Shown here: positions 26,149 through 35,310 of the stretch, piece after piece
How the letters are laid out: the number at the start of each line of letters is the position of its first letter
Position numbering within the stretch: the first letter of the stretch is position 1
DNA from: Sphingomonas sp. Leaf33
GTDB taxonomy: Bacteria > Pseudomonadota > Alphaproteobacteria > Sphingomonadales > Sphingomonadaceae
Reading direction: 5' to 3'
Length of the DNA stretch: 64,000 bases
Assembly: GCF_001421785.1 (NCBI RefSeq)
Contig: NZ_LMLB01000001.1
Coordinates: forward strand, 188,793 to 252,792
Notes under the pieces: model-generated
Seen by the model: the letters and a program-made list of their open reading frames with translations, nothing else
Told to the model about the DNA's origin: nothing
The model's database searches: none
Position numbers and translations under genes: made by a program

Positions 26149-26777
26149 TGGAGCGTGCCCGAATCCTCTTCGTGATGGCCGAAGAAGGTCATCAGCTGGA
26201 CGATCAGCTCGGCACGCTCCGACAGGCCTTGCGCCTCCAGCAGCGCCTGCTTCGATGCCGGGTCGAAGGGCGCGATCTGGGCGATGCCGTTGACGAGCGA
26301 TTCGTCGTCGAGCCGCGACACGCCTTCCCAGTCGACCGCATAGCCGTGGATGTCGGCGAACTTGCGCGATTCGGCCTCCAGCGCGGCGCGTTCGCCCAGA
26401 TTCAGGATTTCCCCCGCCGGCGTCGGCTCCAGCACTGCCTCCACCTGGCGAAAGCTGGTCGTCACGTCGAGCTCGCGGACGATGCGGAAGCGCGACAGGC
26501 CTTCGAGCACGATATTGTATCGCCCGTCGTCCATCGCCTCGACATCGGCGATCTTGCCGACGCAGCCGATGTCGAACAGCGGCGGCCGGCCGCCCTGCAC
26601 GGTGGCGACGCCGCGCGGCTGGATCATCCCGATGCGCCGGTCGCGGGCCAGTGCGTCACCGACCATCGCGCGGTACCGCGGCTCGAAGATGTGCAGCGGC
26701 AGGTGCATCCGCGGGAACAGGATCGCACCCGGCAGCGGGAAGATCGACAGGCGGGTCGAGGCGGGAGCGTCGGTCAC
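26145..26777 (-). CDS. Lon N-terminal substrate-binding domain protein
   Basis: A 210-residue stand-alone version of the Lon protease substrate-recognition domain, with no ATPase or protease part. Key motifs are LSIFPLPGAILFPRMHLPLHIFEPRYR at the start (strand-loop-helix of the domain) and GCVGKIADVEAMDDGRYNIVLEG. Such proteins are common in Proteobacteria and their targets are unknown. The GTG at 26777 overlaps the stop of the thioredoxin-like gene (GTGA) and is preferred to an upstream start at 26822. Confidence 0.9.
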   Translation of the reverse strand: MTDAPASTRLSIFPLPGAILFPRMHLPLHIFEPRYRAMVGDALARDRRIGMIQPRGVATVQGGRPPLFDIGCVGKIADVEAMDDGRYNIVLEGLSRFRIVRELDVTTSFRQVEAVLEPTPAGEILNLGERAALEAESRKFADIHGYAVDWEGVSRLDDESLVNGIAQIAPFDPASKQALLEAQGLSERAELIVQLMTFFGHHEEDSGTLQ

Positions 26778-27721
26778 CCGAACAGGATCGCCGACAGCTT
26801 TCGGCGATGCGCCGAGACCCAAGGGTCCTCCAGCCCGACCGCTTCGAACAGCTTCAAGAGTTGCGCGCGCGCTGCCCCCTCGTTCCAGTTCTTGTCGGTG
26901 GCGATCGAGCGGAGCAGCGTGGCCGCTGCGGCATCGCGGTCGCCCGCCGCCATCTGGCCGCCGGCAAGCTCCATCGCGGCCTCGTGATCCTGCGGATTGG
27001 CGGCGACGCGCGCTTCCAGCCCCGACAGATCGGCGACCGGCGTCGCGGTGCGGGCAAGATCGATCGCCGAGCGCGCGCGCGCGACTTCGGGCGCCTTGGC
27101 GGCATCCTCCGGCAGCGCATCGAGAGCGGCGGCGGCCTCGTCCACCCGCCCCGCCGCGACCAGCGCGCGCGCGCGGCCGGCGGCGACGGCGGGGTGGTCC
27201 GGTGCCATTTCGGCAAGCTGGTCATAGATCGACAGCGCGCGTTCGGCGTCGCCTTCGGTCAGCACGCCCTCCGCCATGGCGATCAGCGGCTCCAGCTCGG
27301 CCTCCTGCGCAGCCTCGTCGCTCTGCACCGGCAGCTGTCGCAGCAACTGGTCGAGCATCGCCTTCAGCTGCGATTCGGTGCGCGCGCTGGTCAGGTCGGC
27401 GGCCAGCTGGCCCTGGAACATCGCATAGACGGTCGGGATCGAGCGGACCTGGAATTGCGCGGCGATGAACTTGTTCGCATCGACATCGATCTTCTTCAGC
27501 ACGACGCCCTTGCCGGCATAGTCGGCGGCGACCTTTTCGAGCACCGGGCCCAGCTGCTTGCACGGCCCGCACCATTCCGCCCAGAAATCGATGATGACCA
27601 GGTTCGTCATCGACGGTTCGACGACATCGCGACGGAACGCCTCCACGGCGTCCTTGTCGGCAGGCGAGAGTCCAAGCGTAGCCAAGGGCGGCTCCTCAAC
27701 GAAAAATCGGTTCGCGTCCAT
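26774..27721 (-). CDS. Thioredoxin-TPR co-chaperone (CnoX/YbbN family)
   Basis: A 315-residue protein with an N-terminal thioredoxin domain carrying an intact C51-G-P-C54 in FWAEWCGPCKQLGP, and a C-terminal helical region with TPR-like repeats (about 150-315). E. coli CnoX lacks the CGPC redox pair, whereas alphaproteobacterial members such as Caulobacter CnoX keep it. The family hands unfolded proteins to GroEL under oxidative stress. The start is ATG 27721. It is first in a three-gene overlapping set with the Lon-N protein and the 132-residue protein. Confidence 0.9.
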   Translation of the reverse strand: MDANRFFVEEPPLATLGLSPADKDAVEAFRRDVVEPSMTNLVIIDFWAEWCGPCKQLGPVLEKVAADYAGKGVVLKKIDVDANKFIAAQFQVRSIPTVYAMFQGQLAADLTSARTESQLKAMLDQLLRQLPVQSDEAAQEAELEPLIAMAEGVLTEGDAERALSIYDQLAEMAPDHPAVAAGRARALVAAGRVDEAAAALDALPEDAAKAPEVARARSAIDLARTATPVADLSGLEARVAANPQDHEAAMELAGGQMAAGDRDAAAATLLRSIATDKNWNEGAARAQLLKLFEAVGLEDPWVSAHRRKLSAILFG

Positions 27722-27833
27722 GTGGGCGCTCGGAAACCGCACGCCAAGTGTTTTCAGGGGTTGTGCGCCTGTGATTCGGTCGCTAATGGCACGCCTCCAC
27801 CCGCCGGAAGCTTGGTTTTCCGGCAACGCCAGA

Positions 27834-27908
27834 GCGGGCGTAGCTCAGGGGTAGAGCACAACCTTGCCAAGGTTGGGGTCGAGGGTTCGAATCCCTTCGC
27901 CCGCTCCA
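27834..27908 (+). tRNA. tRNA-Gly (GCC)
   Basis: Full cloverleaf: acceptor GCGGGCG pairs with CGCCCGC, D stem GCTC/GAGC, anticodon stem AACC/GGTT with loop TTGCCAA (anticodon GCC at 27866-27868), T arm GAGGG-TTCGAAT-CCCTT, and discriminator T. The CCA end is encoded (27906-27908). A GAAATAGC hairpin begins 12 bases downstream and may help end transcription. Confidence 0.97.
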
Positions 27909-27919
27909 GTCGCTGCCGC

Positions 27920-28000
27920 GAAATAGCGGCGCTATTTCACGACATCGCAGCGACGACGGCCGGCGCCACTTGTGGCGACCGACGACGCGGCTTTGCCGCG
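27920..28000 (-). repeat. Three-hairpin modular repeat, family 2 copy 1
   Basis: On the minus strand: hairpin A CGCGGC-AAA-GCCGCG (28000-27986), linker TCGTCGGT, hairpin B CGCCAC-AA-GTGGCG (27977-27964), tail CCGGCCG, and about 25 bases later hairpin C GAAATAGC-GCC-GCTATTTC (27938-27920). The same order and linkers, with different but still paired stem bases, recur at 30844-30935. Confidence 0.75.
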
Positions 28001-28029
28001 GCGCGTTCACTGCTTCCCGCACGGAACAC

Positions 28030-28057
28030 GTGCCTCGACAAGCTCGGCACGAACGGG
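28030..28057. repeat. Half copy of the GAGCTTGTCGAAG repeat
   Basis: One arm only (CCTCGACAAGCTCGGCACGA) of the repeat family seen complete at 21385-21480. It lies immediately before the DUF72 start and has no partner arm, so it cannot fold alone. Confidence 0.75.
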
Positions 28058-28069
28058 TGTAGATGGCCC

Positions 28070-28873
28070 ATGCCAAAACTCCCCCCGATTCGCGCCGGCA
28101 TCGGCGGCTGGACCTTCGAGCCCTGGCGCGGCGGCGTATTCTATCCCGAGAAATGGCCGCAGAAGCGCGAGTTGGAATATGCCGCGTCGACGCTGACCGC
28201 GATCGAAGTGAACGGCACCTATTACTCCGGGTTCAAGCCCGAAACCTTCGCCAAATGGCGCGACGAGACGCCGGACGGGTTCGTCTTCGCGCTGAAGGCG
28301 TCACGCTATTGCACCAACCGCAAGGTTCTGGCCGAGGCGGGCCCGTCGATCCAGAAGTTCGTGAGCCAGGGCATCACCGGACTGGGTGACAAGCTGGGTC
28401 CGATCCTGTGGCAGTTCATGGCGACAAAGAAATTCGACGCGGAGGACTTCGCAGCGTTCCTGAACCTGCTGCCGGCCAAGCAGGACGGTATCGCCCTGCG
28501 CCACGCGGTACAGGTGCGGCATGAGAGTTTCGCGGTCCCCGAATTCGTCGCGATGTGCCGGGCGGCGAATGTCGCGATCGTCCATGCGCGGTCGGACGAG
28601 TATCCGGCGATCGCCGATGTGACCGCCGACTTCGTCTACGCCCGCTACGAAACCGCCGTGGCCGACGAGCCTGCGGGCTATGCCGACAGCGATCTCGACG
28701 CGATCGCCGCGACCGCGCGCGACTGGGCGAGCGGGATCGAGCCGGCCGGACTGCCCTATGTCACGCAGGACGCCCCGAAGGCCCCGCGCGAGACGTTCGT
28801 CTTCTTCATCTCGGGCGCGAAGGAACGCAATCCGGCGGCCGCGCAGGCGCTGATAGCGCGGTTAGGCGAGTAA
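28070..28873 (+). CDS. DUF72 domain protein
   Basis: A 267-residue TIM-barrel-like protein of the DUF72 (YecE) family, whose biochemical role is not established. Conserved features are the opening IRAGIGGWTFEPWRGGVFYP, the EVNGTYYSGFKPETFAKW strand-helix, FVFALKASRYCTN, and VQVRHESF. The ATG at 28070 is nine residues from the conserved start. It is convergent with the HAD gene, and their coding ends overlap by 12 bases (28862-28873). Confidence 0.9.
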   Translation: MPKLPPIRAGIGGWTFEPWRGGVFYPEKWPQKRELEYAASTLTAIEVNGTYYSGFKPETFAKWRDETPDGFVFALKASRYCTNRKVLAEAGPSIQKFVSQGITGLGDKLGPILWQFMATKKFDAEDFAAFLNLLPAKQDGIALRHAVQVRHESFAVPEFVAMCRAANVAIVHARSDEYPAIADVTADFVYARYETAVADEPAGYADSDLDAIAATARDWASGIEPAGLPYVTQDAPKAPRETFVFFISGAKERNPAAAQALIARLGE

Positions 28874-29539
28874 GCGCGCGACCTCTGCATAGTCATCGGC
28901 GACCGCATCGACACCCAACGCCTCCAGCCGGTCGGCGTGGCCGATGCCGCAATGCGTGCCCGCGCACAGCCCGATGACATAGCCGCCCGATGCGACCGCA
29001 CCGGTCACGCCGACCGGCGAATCCTCCAGGATCGCGCAGTCGGTGATGGCGACGCCCAGTCGATCGGCGGCGTGGAGATACAGGTCGGGCGCGGGCTTGC
29101 CGCGGGCGACATGCTCCTTGCCGGAATAGATGTGGTCGCCGAACGCGTTCGCGAGGTCGATATGGTCGAGGTGCGCACGGATCCATGCGGTGGTGCTCGA
29201 CGAGACGATCGCGCGCGGCAGGTCGGCGGGGAGCGAGCGGACGAAATCGACCGCGCCGGCCACCGCATCGACGCCGTCGCGCAGGGCCCGGGCATTCTCC
29301 GCCTCGCGCACGGTCCAGAACTCCGCCGGCAGCGGAGCGCCGATCCAGCGTTCGATCGCATCGGTGAACGCGCCGCCCGACAGGCCCATGAAATTAGCCA
29401 TCGAATCCTTGGCGGTCGTCGGATGGCCGATCCCGGTCAGATACTCGGCGATATGCCTGTTGCCGTCATATTCGGTCTCGACCAGCACGCCGTCGAAATC
29501 GAACAGGAGTGCCGCGACGCGGATCGGCGACACCGTCAC
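28862..29539 (-). CDS. HAD-family phosphatase (beta-phosphoglucomutase-like)
   Basis: A 225-residue HAD hydrolase acting on small phosphorylated metabolites. The four motifs are all present: D14-F-D16 in FDFDGVLVETE, the Ser motif VSSSTT, the Lys in ARGKPAPDLY, and the acidic pair in ILEDSPVGV. The helical cap inserted after motif I places it in the phosphoglycolate phosphatase/beta-phosphoglucomutase subgroup, but the substrate is not known. The GTG at 29539 overlaps the YggS stop (GTGA), so the two are coupled. Confidence 0.9.
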   Translation of the reverse strand: MTVSPIRVAALLFDFDGVLVETEYDGNRHIAEYLTGIGHPTTAKDSMANFMGLSGGAFTDAIERWIGAPLPAEFWTVREAENARALRDGVDAVAGAVDFVRSLPADLPRAIVSSSTTAWIRAHLDHIDLANAFGDHIYSGKEHVARGKPAPDLYLHAADRLGVAITDCAILEDSPVGVTGAVASGGYVIGLCAGTHCGIGHADRLEALGVDAVADDYAEVARLLA

Positions 29540-30204
29540 GCGCGCGCCCCGAACAGCGCAGTGCCGACGCGGACGTGCGTCGCGCCGATGCGGACGGCGG
29601 TTTCCAGGTCGCTGCTCATCCCCATGCTGAGGCCGTCCAACCCTTCGTCCCGCGCGATCCTGGCCAGCAGCGCGAAATAGGGTGCCGGTTCGAGGTCGGC
29701 GGGGGGCACGCACATCAGCCCGACCACCGGCAGGTCGGCGGCCCGCGCATCCGCCAGCAACGCGGGCAGGTCGGCGACCGCGCAGCCGCCCTTCTGCGGT
29801 TCGTCGCCGATGTTGACCTGGACGAAGCACGGGATCCGGCGATCCTGCGCGTCCATCGCACGGGCCAGCGCGCCGACCAGCGACGGGCGATCGACCGAAT
29901 GAATCGCATCGAACAACGCGACCGCGTCGGTCGCCTTGTTCGACTGGAGCTGTCCGACCAGGTGCAGCGCGATGCCCGGCGTCTCCTCGCGCAGCGCGGG
30001 CCATTTCTCGGCGGCCTCCTGCACGCGGTTCTCGCCGAACACGCGCTGTCCTGCCGCGATCAGCGGGCGGATTGCGTCGGCGTCGTGCATCTTCGACACT
30101 GCGATCAGCGTGACATCGGCAGGCGCGCGCCCGGCCAGCTTGCAGCCATGGGCAATGGTCGCGTGGATCGCGGCCAGGCGGCTCGCGGGATCGTCGTTGG
30201 GCAT
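29536..30204 (-). CDS. PLP homeostasis protein, YggS/PLPBP family
   Basis: Single-domain PLP-binding protein of 222 residues that buffers free pyridoxal phosphate and affects amino-acid balance. The Schiff-base lysine is K38 in LIAVSKMH. FGENRVQEA, LHLVGQLQSNK and the C-terminal GMSSDLETAVRIGATHVRVGTALFG are the family signatures. It is divergent from the ThiE-like gene (22 bases between starts) and translationally coupled to the HAD gene. Confidence 0.94.
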   Translation of the reverse strand: MPNDDPASRLAAIHATIAHGCKLAGRAPADVTLIAVSKMHDADAIRPLIAAGQRVFGENRVQEAAEKWPALREETPGIALHLVGQLQSNKATDAVALFDAIHSVDRPSLVGALARAMDAQDRRIPCFVQVNIGDEPQKGGCAVADLPALLADARAADLPVVGLMCVPPADLEPAPYFALLARIARDEGLDGLSMGMSSDLETAVRIGATHVRVGTALFGARA

Positions 30205-30226
30205 GGCGCGCGCTATAGAAGCGCCG

Positions 30227-30766
30227 ATGCGCCGCCGCCACCCCCTGCCCCGTGTCTGCCTGCCCCGTGTCTGGATGATGACCGACGAGCGGATGGGCGA
30301 CGCTCTGTGGAATGCGCTGGCGCGGTTGCCGCGCGGCGCCGGTGTGGTGGTGCGGCATTATGGGTTACCGCTGGTCGAGCGGCGCGCGGTGCTTGCGCGG
30401 GTCGAGCGGATCGCGCGGGCGCGCGGGCTGGTGGTGCTGGGGGCCGGTGGGCTGGTCGGCAGCGGCGGGGTGCATAACGGGCGGGCTTCACGCGGGCTGC
30501 GGACGGCGGCGGCGCATGATCGCGCGGAGATCGTCGCGGCGGTGCGCGCGGGTGTGGACGCGGTGTTCGTGTCGCCGGTGTTCGCGACGCGGTCGCATGT
30601 CGGCGCGCGGGGGCTGGGGGTCGTTCGATTCGGGCTGCTGATGCGGGGGGCTCGCGTGCCGGTGATCGCGCTGGGCGGGATGGATGCGCGGCGGGTACGG
30701 CGACTGCGGGCGATGGGAGTCTGGGGGTGGGCCGGGATCGATGCCTGGGTGAAACGCCGGCGTTGA
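30227..30766 (+). CDS. Thiamine-phosphate synthase-like protein (ThiE/TenI)
   Basis: A short (179-residue) TIM-barrel protein of the ThiE/TenI superfamily. FVSPVFATRSHVGARGLG and VIALGGMDARRVRRLRAMG are the late-barrel phosphate-binding region. The mid-barrel motif reads GGVHNGRASRG where ThiE and TenI have a His-Leu pair. The chain is about 25-35 residues shorter than ThiE at the N-terminus and very Arg-rich. Whether it makes thiamine phosphate or has TenI-type function cannot be decided. No thi operon is near. Confidence 0.75.
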   Translation: MRRRHPLPRVCLPRVWMMTDERMGDALWNALARLPRGAGVVVRHYGLPLVERRAVLARVERIARARGLVVLGAGGLVGSGGVHNGRASRGLRTAAAHDRAEIVAAVRAGVDAVFVSPVFATRSHVGARGLGVVRFGLLMRGARVPVIALGGMDARRVRRLRAMGVWGWAGIDAWVKRRR

Positions 30767-30788
30767 GCTGCGAGTGCAATCTACGAGT

Positions 30789-30815
30789 CGTGCTCCCGCG
30801 GAGGCGGGAGCACCG
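30789..30815. repeat. GCTCCCGC palindromic repeat, single unit
   Basis: CGTGCTCCCGC-GGA-GGCGGGAGCACCG forms one near-perfect hairpin. It matches each half of the repeat at 632-708. Confidence 0.75.
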
Positions 30816-30843
30816 TGAAGGATTTCGAGAACTTCGGGACGCG

Positions 30844-30935
30844 CGACGCGAAGTGAATTCGCGTCGTCGGTCATCGCTGGCGCGATGCCGGCCGGGGTTC
30901 GCTTCGAGACGCGATTTAGCGTGCCGCTAAATCGC
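30844..30935 (+). repeat. Three-hairpin modular repeat, family 2 copy 2
   Basis: Hairpin A CGACGCGAA/TTCGCGTCG (30844-30866), linker ending TCGGT, hairpin B CATCGC-TGGC-GCGATG (30872-30887), tail CCGGCCG, then hairpin C with a perfect 10-bp stem GCGATTTAGC/GCTAAATCGC (30911-30935). Same architecture and linkers as 27920-28000 with compensated stem differences. Confidence 0.75.
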
Positions 30936-30945
30936 TGAGCAAACC

Positions 30946-31662
30946 TCAGAACCTGAACGCCGTCCCGACGTAGACCGACTGGCTGTCGCGGCGCTGTTCG
31001 TTGAACTGCGGCAGGCGATCGCGTTCGGTCTTGTAGCGGACGCCCGCCGTCAGATCGAGGTTGCGCGCGATCGAATAGGCGCCGCCCAAGTCGAGCGAGT
31101 AGCTCGGCGCGTCGGCGACCAGGCGCGGCTGGTCCGCGGCGGGCTTGGCCGCTTCCGCCTTCACCCGGCCGGAGAACGACTTGCCGGTGTAGCTGAGGCC
31201 CAGGTCGGCGACTTGGCGGCTGCCCGGCTGACCGGCGAGGTCGATCTTGGCGAGGTCGCCCGAGATCGCGAAGCGCTTCCAGCCGACTGCCACGCCCAGG
31301 TTATAGGCGATCGGTGCGGCCGACGCCGACGACAGGTTCGATGCCACGCGGTCCGCACCGACCGCGGCCGCGGTACGGCTCGACTGCACCTGGACCGCAA
31401 CCGTCACCGCACGCGAGCCGGGACGACCGGCGCTCGACGGCGTGAAACGGAACCCGTTGGTCGAAATGCCGGCGCGCGCAAGGGCGGCGGCAAGGCGCGG
31501 ATCGCCCGAGGCCGGCGTGAAGGACCCCAGGCCCTCGACCGAAGGAATGATCCGGCGCGGGGCGACCCGACCGTCCTCGGCACCGATCGCAGGCGCCACG
31601 GCACACGCCGCAGCGATCGCTGCGACGAGCCCGGTACCGGCAATGATGCGCATCGCGATCAT
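30946..31662 (-). CDS. Putative outer-membrane beta-barrel protein
   Basis: A 238-residue exported protein with a signal peptide (ATG at 31662, cleavage probably after AIGA near residue 28). The C-terminal half alternates in strand-like fashion (YNLGVAVGWKRFAISGDLAKI, ADLGLSYTGKSFSGRVKAEA, SYSLDLGGAYSIARNLDLTAGVRY) and the last residue is Phe, the usual BAM signal of outer-membrane proteins. The N-terminal 100 residues look like a periplasmic plug or linker. No closer family is recognised. It stands alone between a hairpin repeat and the divergent DUF3576 lipoprotein gene. Confidence 0.75.
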   Translation of the reverse strand: MIAMRIIAGTGLVAAIAAACAVAPAIGAEDGRVAPRRIIPSVEGLGSFTPASGDPRLAAALARAGISTNGFRFTPSSAGRPGSRAVTVAVQVQSSRTAAAVGADRVASNLSSASAAPIAYNLGVAVGWKRFAISGDLAKIDLAGQPGSRQVADLGLSYTGKSFSGRVKAEAAKPAADQPRLVADAPSYSLDLGGAYSIARNLDLTAGVRYKTERDRLPQFNEQRRDSQSVYVGTAFRF

Positions 31663-31842
31663 GTGAGTCCCACTCCTGATGCGTGCGCTACCATGCAATG
31701 GCCCCGATGTTCCACCGCCGAGAATCTTTTATGTCTGAGTGTTGCAGCATATCCACAGATTGGCCGTGCTTGCGGCGTGGCGCCTGAGGTCTATAGAGGC
31801 GTGTCGCCTGACGCCTTTGTCGTACCCATTGAGGACTGCCCC

Positions 31843-32277
31843 ATGATTTCGCGTTCGCGTATCGCCCTCGTGAGCCTGACCCTGATCGCGCTTGCCGGTT
31901 GCGGCCGGGGTGGCGATCGTCCCAACGCCGATCTGGCCGCGTCGAAGGTGACGACGATCGGCGTGAACAGCTATCTGTGGCGTGCGTCGCTCGACACGCT
32001 GAGCTTCATGCCCCTCCTTCAGACCGATTCGAACGGCGGCGTCATCGTGACCGACTGGTACACGAATCCGACCAGCCAGACCGAGCGGGTGAAGATCACC
32101 GTGTCGATCCTGGACCAGGACCTGCGCGCCGACGCCGTGCGTGTGGCGATGCTCCGCCAGACCAACCAGGGCGGCCAGTGGGTCGCAGCGCCCGTGCTCG
32201 CCGCAAGCGTCCAGAAGCTGGAAGACATCATCCTGACGCGTGCGCGCGACCTGCGTCGCGGCGCGATCGCCAACTAA
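31843..32277 (+). CDS. DUF3576 lipoprotein
   Basis: Envelope lipoprotein of 144 residues belonging to the DUF3576 family of Alphaproteobacteria. The lipobox LAGC puts the acylated Cys at C20. The conserved core reads [21 protein letters not shown] and ADPFGGVIxTDWY-like [15 protein letters not shown]. Function is unknown. It lies 13 bases upstream of leuS in a unit that continues with lptE, whose product assembles LPS, so a role in outer-membrane biogenesis is a fair guess from context. Confidence 0.88.
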   Translation: MISRSRIALVSLTLIALAGCGRGGDRPNADLAASKVTTIGVNSYLWRASLDTLSFMPLLQTDSNGGVIVTDWYTNPTSQTERVKITVSILDQDLRADAVRVAMLRQTNQGGQWVAAPVLAASVQKLEDIILTRARDLRRGAIAN

Positions 32278-32290
32278 AGAGGGTTCGACA

Positions 32291-34819
32291 GTGTCAGTGT
32301 CGCGGTTCAACGCGTCCGTCGCCGACGCCAAGTGGCAGTCGGCGTGGGACGAGCGCGGCACCTTCGCCGCGGACGATTCGAGCGCAAAGCCTAAGAGCTA
32401 CGTCCTGGAGATGTTCCCCTATCCGTCGGGGAAGATCCACATGGGGCACGTCCGCAACTACACGATGGGCGACGTGCTGGCGCGCTTCCGCCGGATGACC
32501 GGGCACGAAGTGCTCCATCCGATGGGTTGGGACGCGTTCGGGATGCCCGCCGAGAACGCCGCGATGGAAAAGGGCGTGCATCCGGGCGCCTGGACCTACG
32601 ACAATATCGCCGCGATGAAGGCGCAGCTGAAGCGGCTGGGCTTCGCGCTGGACTGGAGCCGCGAGTTCGCGACCTGCGATCCGACATACTACGGGCACGA
32701 ACAGGCGCTGTTCCTCGACCTGCTGGCGGCGGGCCTGGTGTATCGCAAGGAATCGGCGGTCAACTGGGACCCGGTCGACATGACCGTGCTGGCCAACGAA
32801 CAGGTCATCGACGGTCGCGGCTGGCGATCGGGCGCGCTGGTCGAGAAGCGCAAGCTGAACCAGTGGTTCCTGAAGATCACCGACTTCGCCGACGAATTGC
32901 TCGACGGCCTGGGAACGCTGGAGCATTGGCCCGACAAGGTGCGGCTGATGCAGGAAAACTGGATCGGCAAGTCCGAAGGACTGACGTTCGATTTCACCGT
33001 GAACGATGCCGTCGGTCCGGCATCGCCGATTGCGGACGAGCGGCGGATCGCGGTCTATTCGACGCGGCCGGACACGATCTTCGGCGCGAGCTTCGTCGCG
33101 GTTGCCGCCGATCATCCGATCGCGCAGGAACTGGCCGCGGTCGATCCGGATGCCGCCGCGTTCATCGAACGGTGCAAGGCTGGCGGCACGACCGCGGCGG
33201 AACTGGAAACGCAGGAAAAGCTCGGGTTCGACACGCGCCTGACCGTACGCCACCCGTTCGACCCGGACTGGACCCTGCCGGTCTACATCACGAATTTCGT
33301 GCTGATGGATTACGGCACCGGCGCGGTGATGGGCGTGCCGGCGCACGACCAGCGCGACCTGGATTTCGCGCGCAAGTACGGCCTGGACGTGCGCCGGGTC
33401 GTTGCCGAAGGCGATATGACCGATCCGGTCTTCGCGAGCGATGAGGCGTACACCGGCCCCGGCCGCCTGGTGAATTCGGACGTCCTGGACGGGCTGGACG
33501 TCGCCGACGCCAAGCGTGCCGTCATCAGCCGCGCCGAAGAGGGTTTCTGGGGCAAGGGCACGACGGTGTGGCGCCTGCGCGACTGGGGCGTCAGCCGCCA
33601 GCGCTATTGGGGCACGCCGATCCCGGTCATCCACTGCGACGCCTGCGGCGTGGTGCCGGTGCCGAAGGACCAGCTGCCGGTCGTGCTGCCCGAGGACGTA
33701 ACGTTCGACGTGCCGGGCAACCCGCTCGATCGCCATCCGACGTGGAAGCATGTCGCCTGCCCGTCGTGCGGCGCCGACGCGCGGCGCGAAACCGACACGC
33801 TCGACACCTTCGTCAATTCGAGCTGGTATTTCATCCGCTTCGCCAGCCAGCCCGACGACAAGCCGTTCGACAAGGCGGTGGCCGAGAGCTGGCTGCCGGT
33901 CGGGCAATATATCGGCGGGGTCGAGCACGCGATCCTCCACCTGCTCTACGCGCGCTTCTGGACGCGTGCGCTGCGCCGGATCGGCAAGATCGACGTGGCG
34001 GAGCCCTTCGCCGGCCTGTTCACCCAAGGCATGGTGACGCACGAGACGTACAAAGACCCCGCCGGCACCTGGCTGGCGCCCGAGCAGGTCGCGGACGGTA
34101 AGGTGATCGCGACCGGCGAGCCGGTGAGCGTCGGCCGCGTCGAGAAGATGTCCAAGTCGAAGAAGAACACCGTCGACCCGTCGCCGATCGTCGATCGCTA
34201 CGGCGCGGACGCGGTGCGCTGGTTCATGCTGTCGGATTCACCACCCGAGCGCGACCTGCCGTGGAGCGAAGCGGGCATCGAGGGCGCATGGCGCTTCGTC
34301 CAGCGCGTGTGGCGGCTGGTCGAAGGCGTCGAGGCGGCCGAAGGGACAGACGCCGATCTCGACCGCAAGCTCCACCGGACGATCGCCGGCGTCGCCGAGG
34401 ATGTCGAGGCGCTGGCGTTCAACAAAGCCGTCGCCAAGCTGTACGAACTGACCAGCGCGATCGAAAAGGCCAAGCCGTCGGCATCGCGCGCGCAAGCCGT
34501 GGCGACGCTCGTTCTGCTGGTCGCACCGATGATCCCGCATATGGCGGAGGAGGCCTGGGCTGTACTGGGCCAGGACGGCCTGGTCGCCGACGCGGCGTGG
34601 CCCGAGGTCGATCCGGCGCTGCTGGTCGACGATTCGGTGACCATCGCGGTGCAGGTCAACGGCAAGCTGCGCGATACGCTGACCGTGCCCAAGGGATCGG
34701 CCAAGGACGCGTTGGAAGCCGCAGCGCTTGCATCGGCCGGCGTTCAGCGCATTCTGGAAGGCGCGTCCCCGAAAAAGGTCATCGTCGTGCCCGACCGTCT
34801 GGTGAACATCGTCGCATGA
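32291..34819 (+). CDS. leuS: Leucyl-tRNA synthetase
   Basis: Class Ia aminoacyl-tRNA synthetase of 842 residues. The HIGH motif lies in [19 protein letters not shown] (about 41-60), the CP1 editing domain (about 220-420) keeps the [11 protein letters not shown]hr-rich and GVPAHDQRD regions, and KMSKS is at 619-623. The anticodon-binding and C-terminal domains follow. Start is the GTG at 32291, with a second in-frame GTG six bases later. The stop overlaps lptE (ATGA). Confidence 0.97.
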   Translation: MSVSRFNASVADAKWQSAWDERGTFAADDSSAKPKSYVLEMFPYPSGKIHMGHVRNYTMGDVLARFRRMTGHEVLHPMGWDAFGMPAENAAMEKGVHPGAWTYDNIAAMKAQLKRLGFALDWSREFATCDPTYYGHEQALFLDLLAAGLVYRKESAVNWDPVDMTVLANEQVIDGRGWRSGALVEKRKLNQWFLKITDFADELLDGLGTLEHWPDKVRLMQENWIGKSEGLTFDFTVNDAVGPASPIADERRIAVYSTRPDTIFGASFVAVAADHPIAQELAAVDPDAAAFIERCKAGGTTAAELETQEKLGFDTRLTVRHPFDPDWTLPVYITNFVLMDYGTGAVMGVPAHDQRDLDFARKYGLDVRRVVAEGDMTDPVFASDEAYTGPGRLVNSDVLDGLDVADAKRAVISRAEEGFWGKGTTVWRLRDWGVSRQRYWGTPIPVIHCDACGVVPVPKDQLPVVLPEDVTFDVPGNPLDRHPTWKHVACPSCGADARRETDTLDTFVNSSWYFIRFASQPDDKPFDKAVAESWLPVGQYIGGVEHAILHLLYARFWTRALRRIGKIDVAEPFAGLFTQGMVTHETYKDPAGTWLAPEQVADGKVIATGEPVSVGRVEKMSKSKKNTVDPSPIVDRYGADAVRWFMLSDSPPERDLPWSEAGIEGAWRFVQRVWRLVEGVEAAEGTDADLDRKLHRTIAGVAEDVEALAFNKAVAKLYELTSAIEKAKPSASRAQAVATLVLLVAPMIPHMAEEAWAVLGQDGLVADAAWPEVDPALLVDDSVTIAVQVNGKLRDTLTVPKGSAKDALEAAALASAGVQRILEGASPKKVIVVPDRLVNIVA

Positions 34820-35310
34820 AGCGCATCGCCGCCTCGCTCGCCCTGGCCCTGACGCTTGCCGGCTGCGGGTTGCGCCCGCTGTACGGCGGAGCGGCCAGCC
34901 CGGCACGCAGCGTCCTGTCGCAGGTGCAGATCACGCCGATCGCGGGGCAGTCCGGCTGGCTGGTCGGCAGCGCGCTGAAAGACCGGCTGGCAGCGGTCGA
35001 GGGATCGTCGCCACGCTACCGCCTCGACATCGCGCTCGACGACTCGATCATCGGCCTGGGCGTCCGGCGCGACGATTCGATCACGCGCGAGCGGCGAACC
35101 TTGCGCGCGCGCTATCAACTGGTCGATCTGTCGACCGGCCTGACCGTCGTCGACGATACCGCGGGCTCCGACGCCGGCGTCGATGTCGTCGGGTCCGAAT
35201 ACGCCACGATCGCCGCCGAACAGAGCGCGCTGGAGCGGCTGTCGTCCATCCTCGCCGACAAGATCGTCGCCCGCATCGCGCTCTACGCCCAGCGGTCCCA
35301 GGCGCAGTGA
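34816..35310 (+). CDS. lptE: LPS-assembly lipoprotein LptE
   Basis: Outer-membrane lipoprotein (C17 in LTLAGC) of 164 residues that plugs the LptD barrel for LPS export. GLRPLYGG after the lipobox is the family's hallmark in Alphaproteobacteria, and the two-strand/two-helix core ([27 protein letters not shown]) follows. Position between leuS and holA is the same as in E. coli and many Proteobacteria, which supports the call. It overlaps both neighbours by 4 bases. Confidence 0.92.
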   Translation: MKRIAASLALALTLAGCGLRPLYGGAASPARSVLSQVQITPIAGQSGWLVGSALKDRLAAVEGSSPRYRLDIALDDSIIGLGVRRDDSITRERRTLRARYQLVDLSTGLTVVDDTAGSDAGVDVVGSEYATIAAEQSALERLSSILADKIVARIALYAQRSQAQ

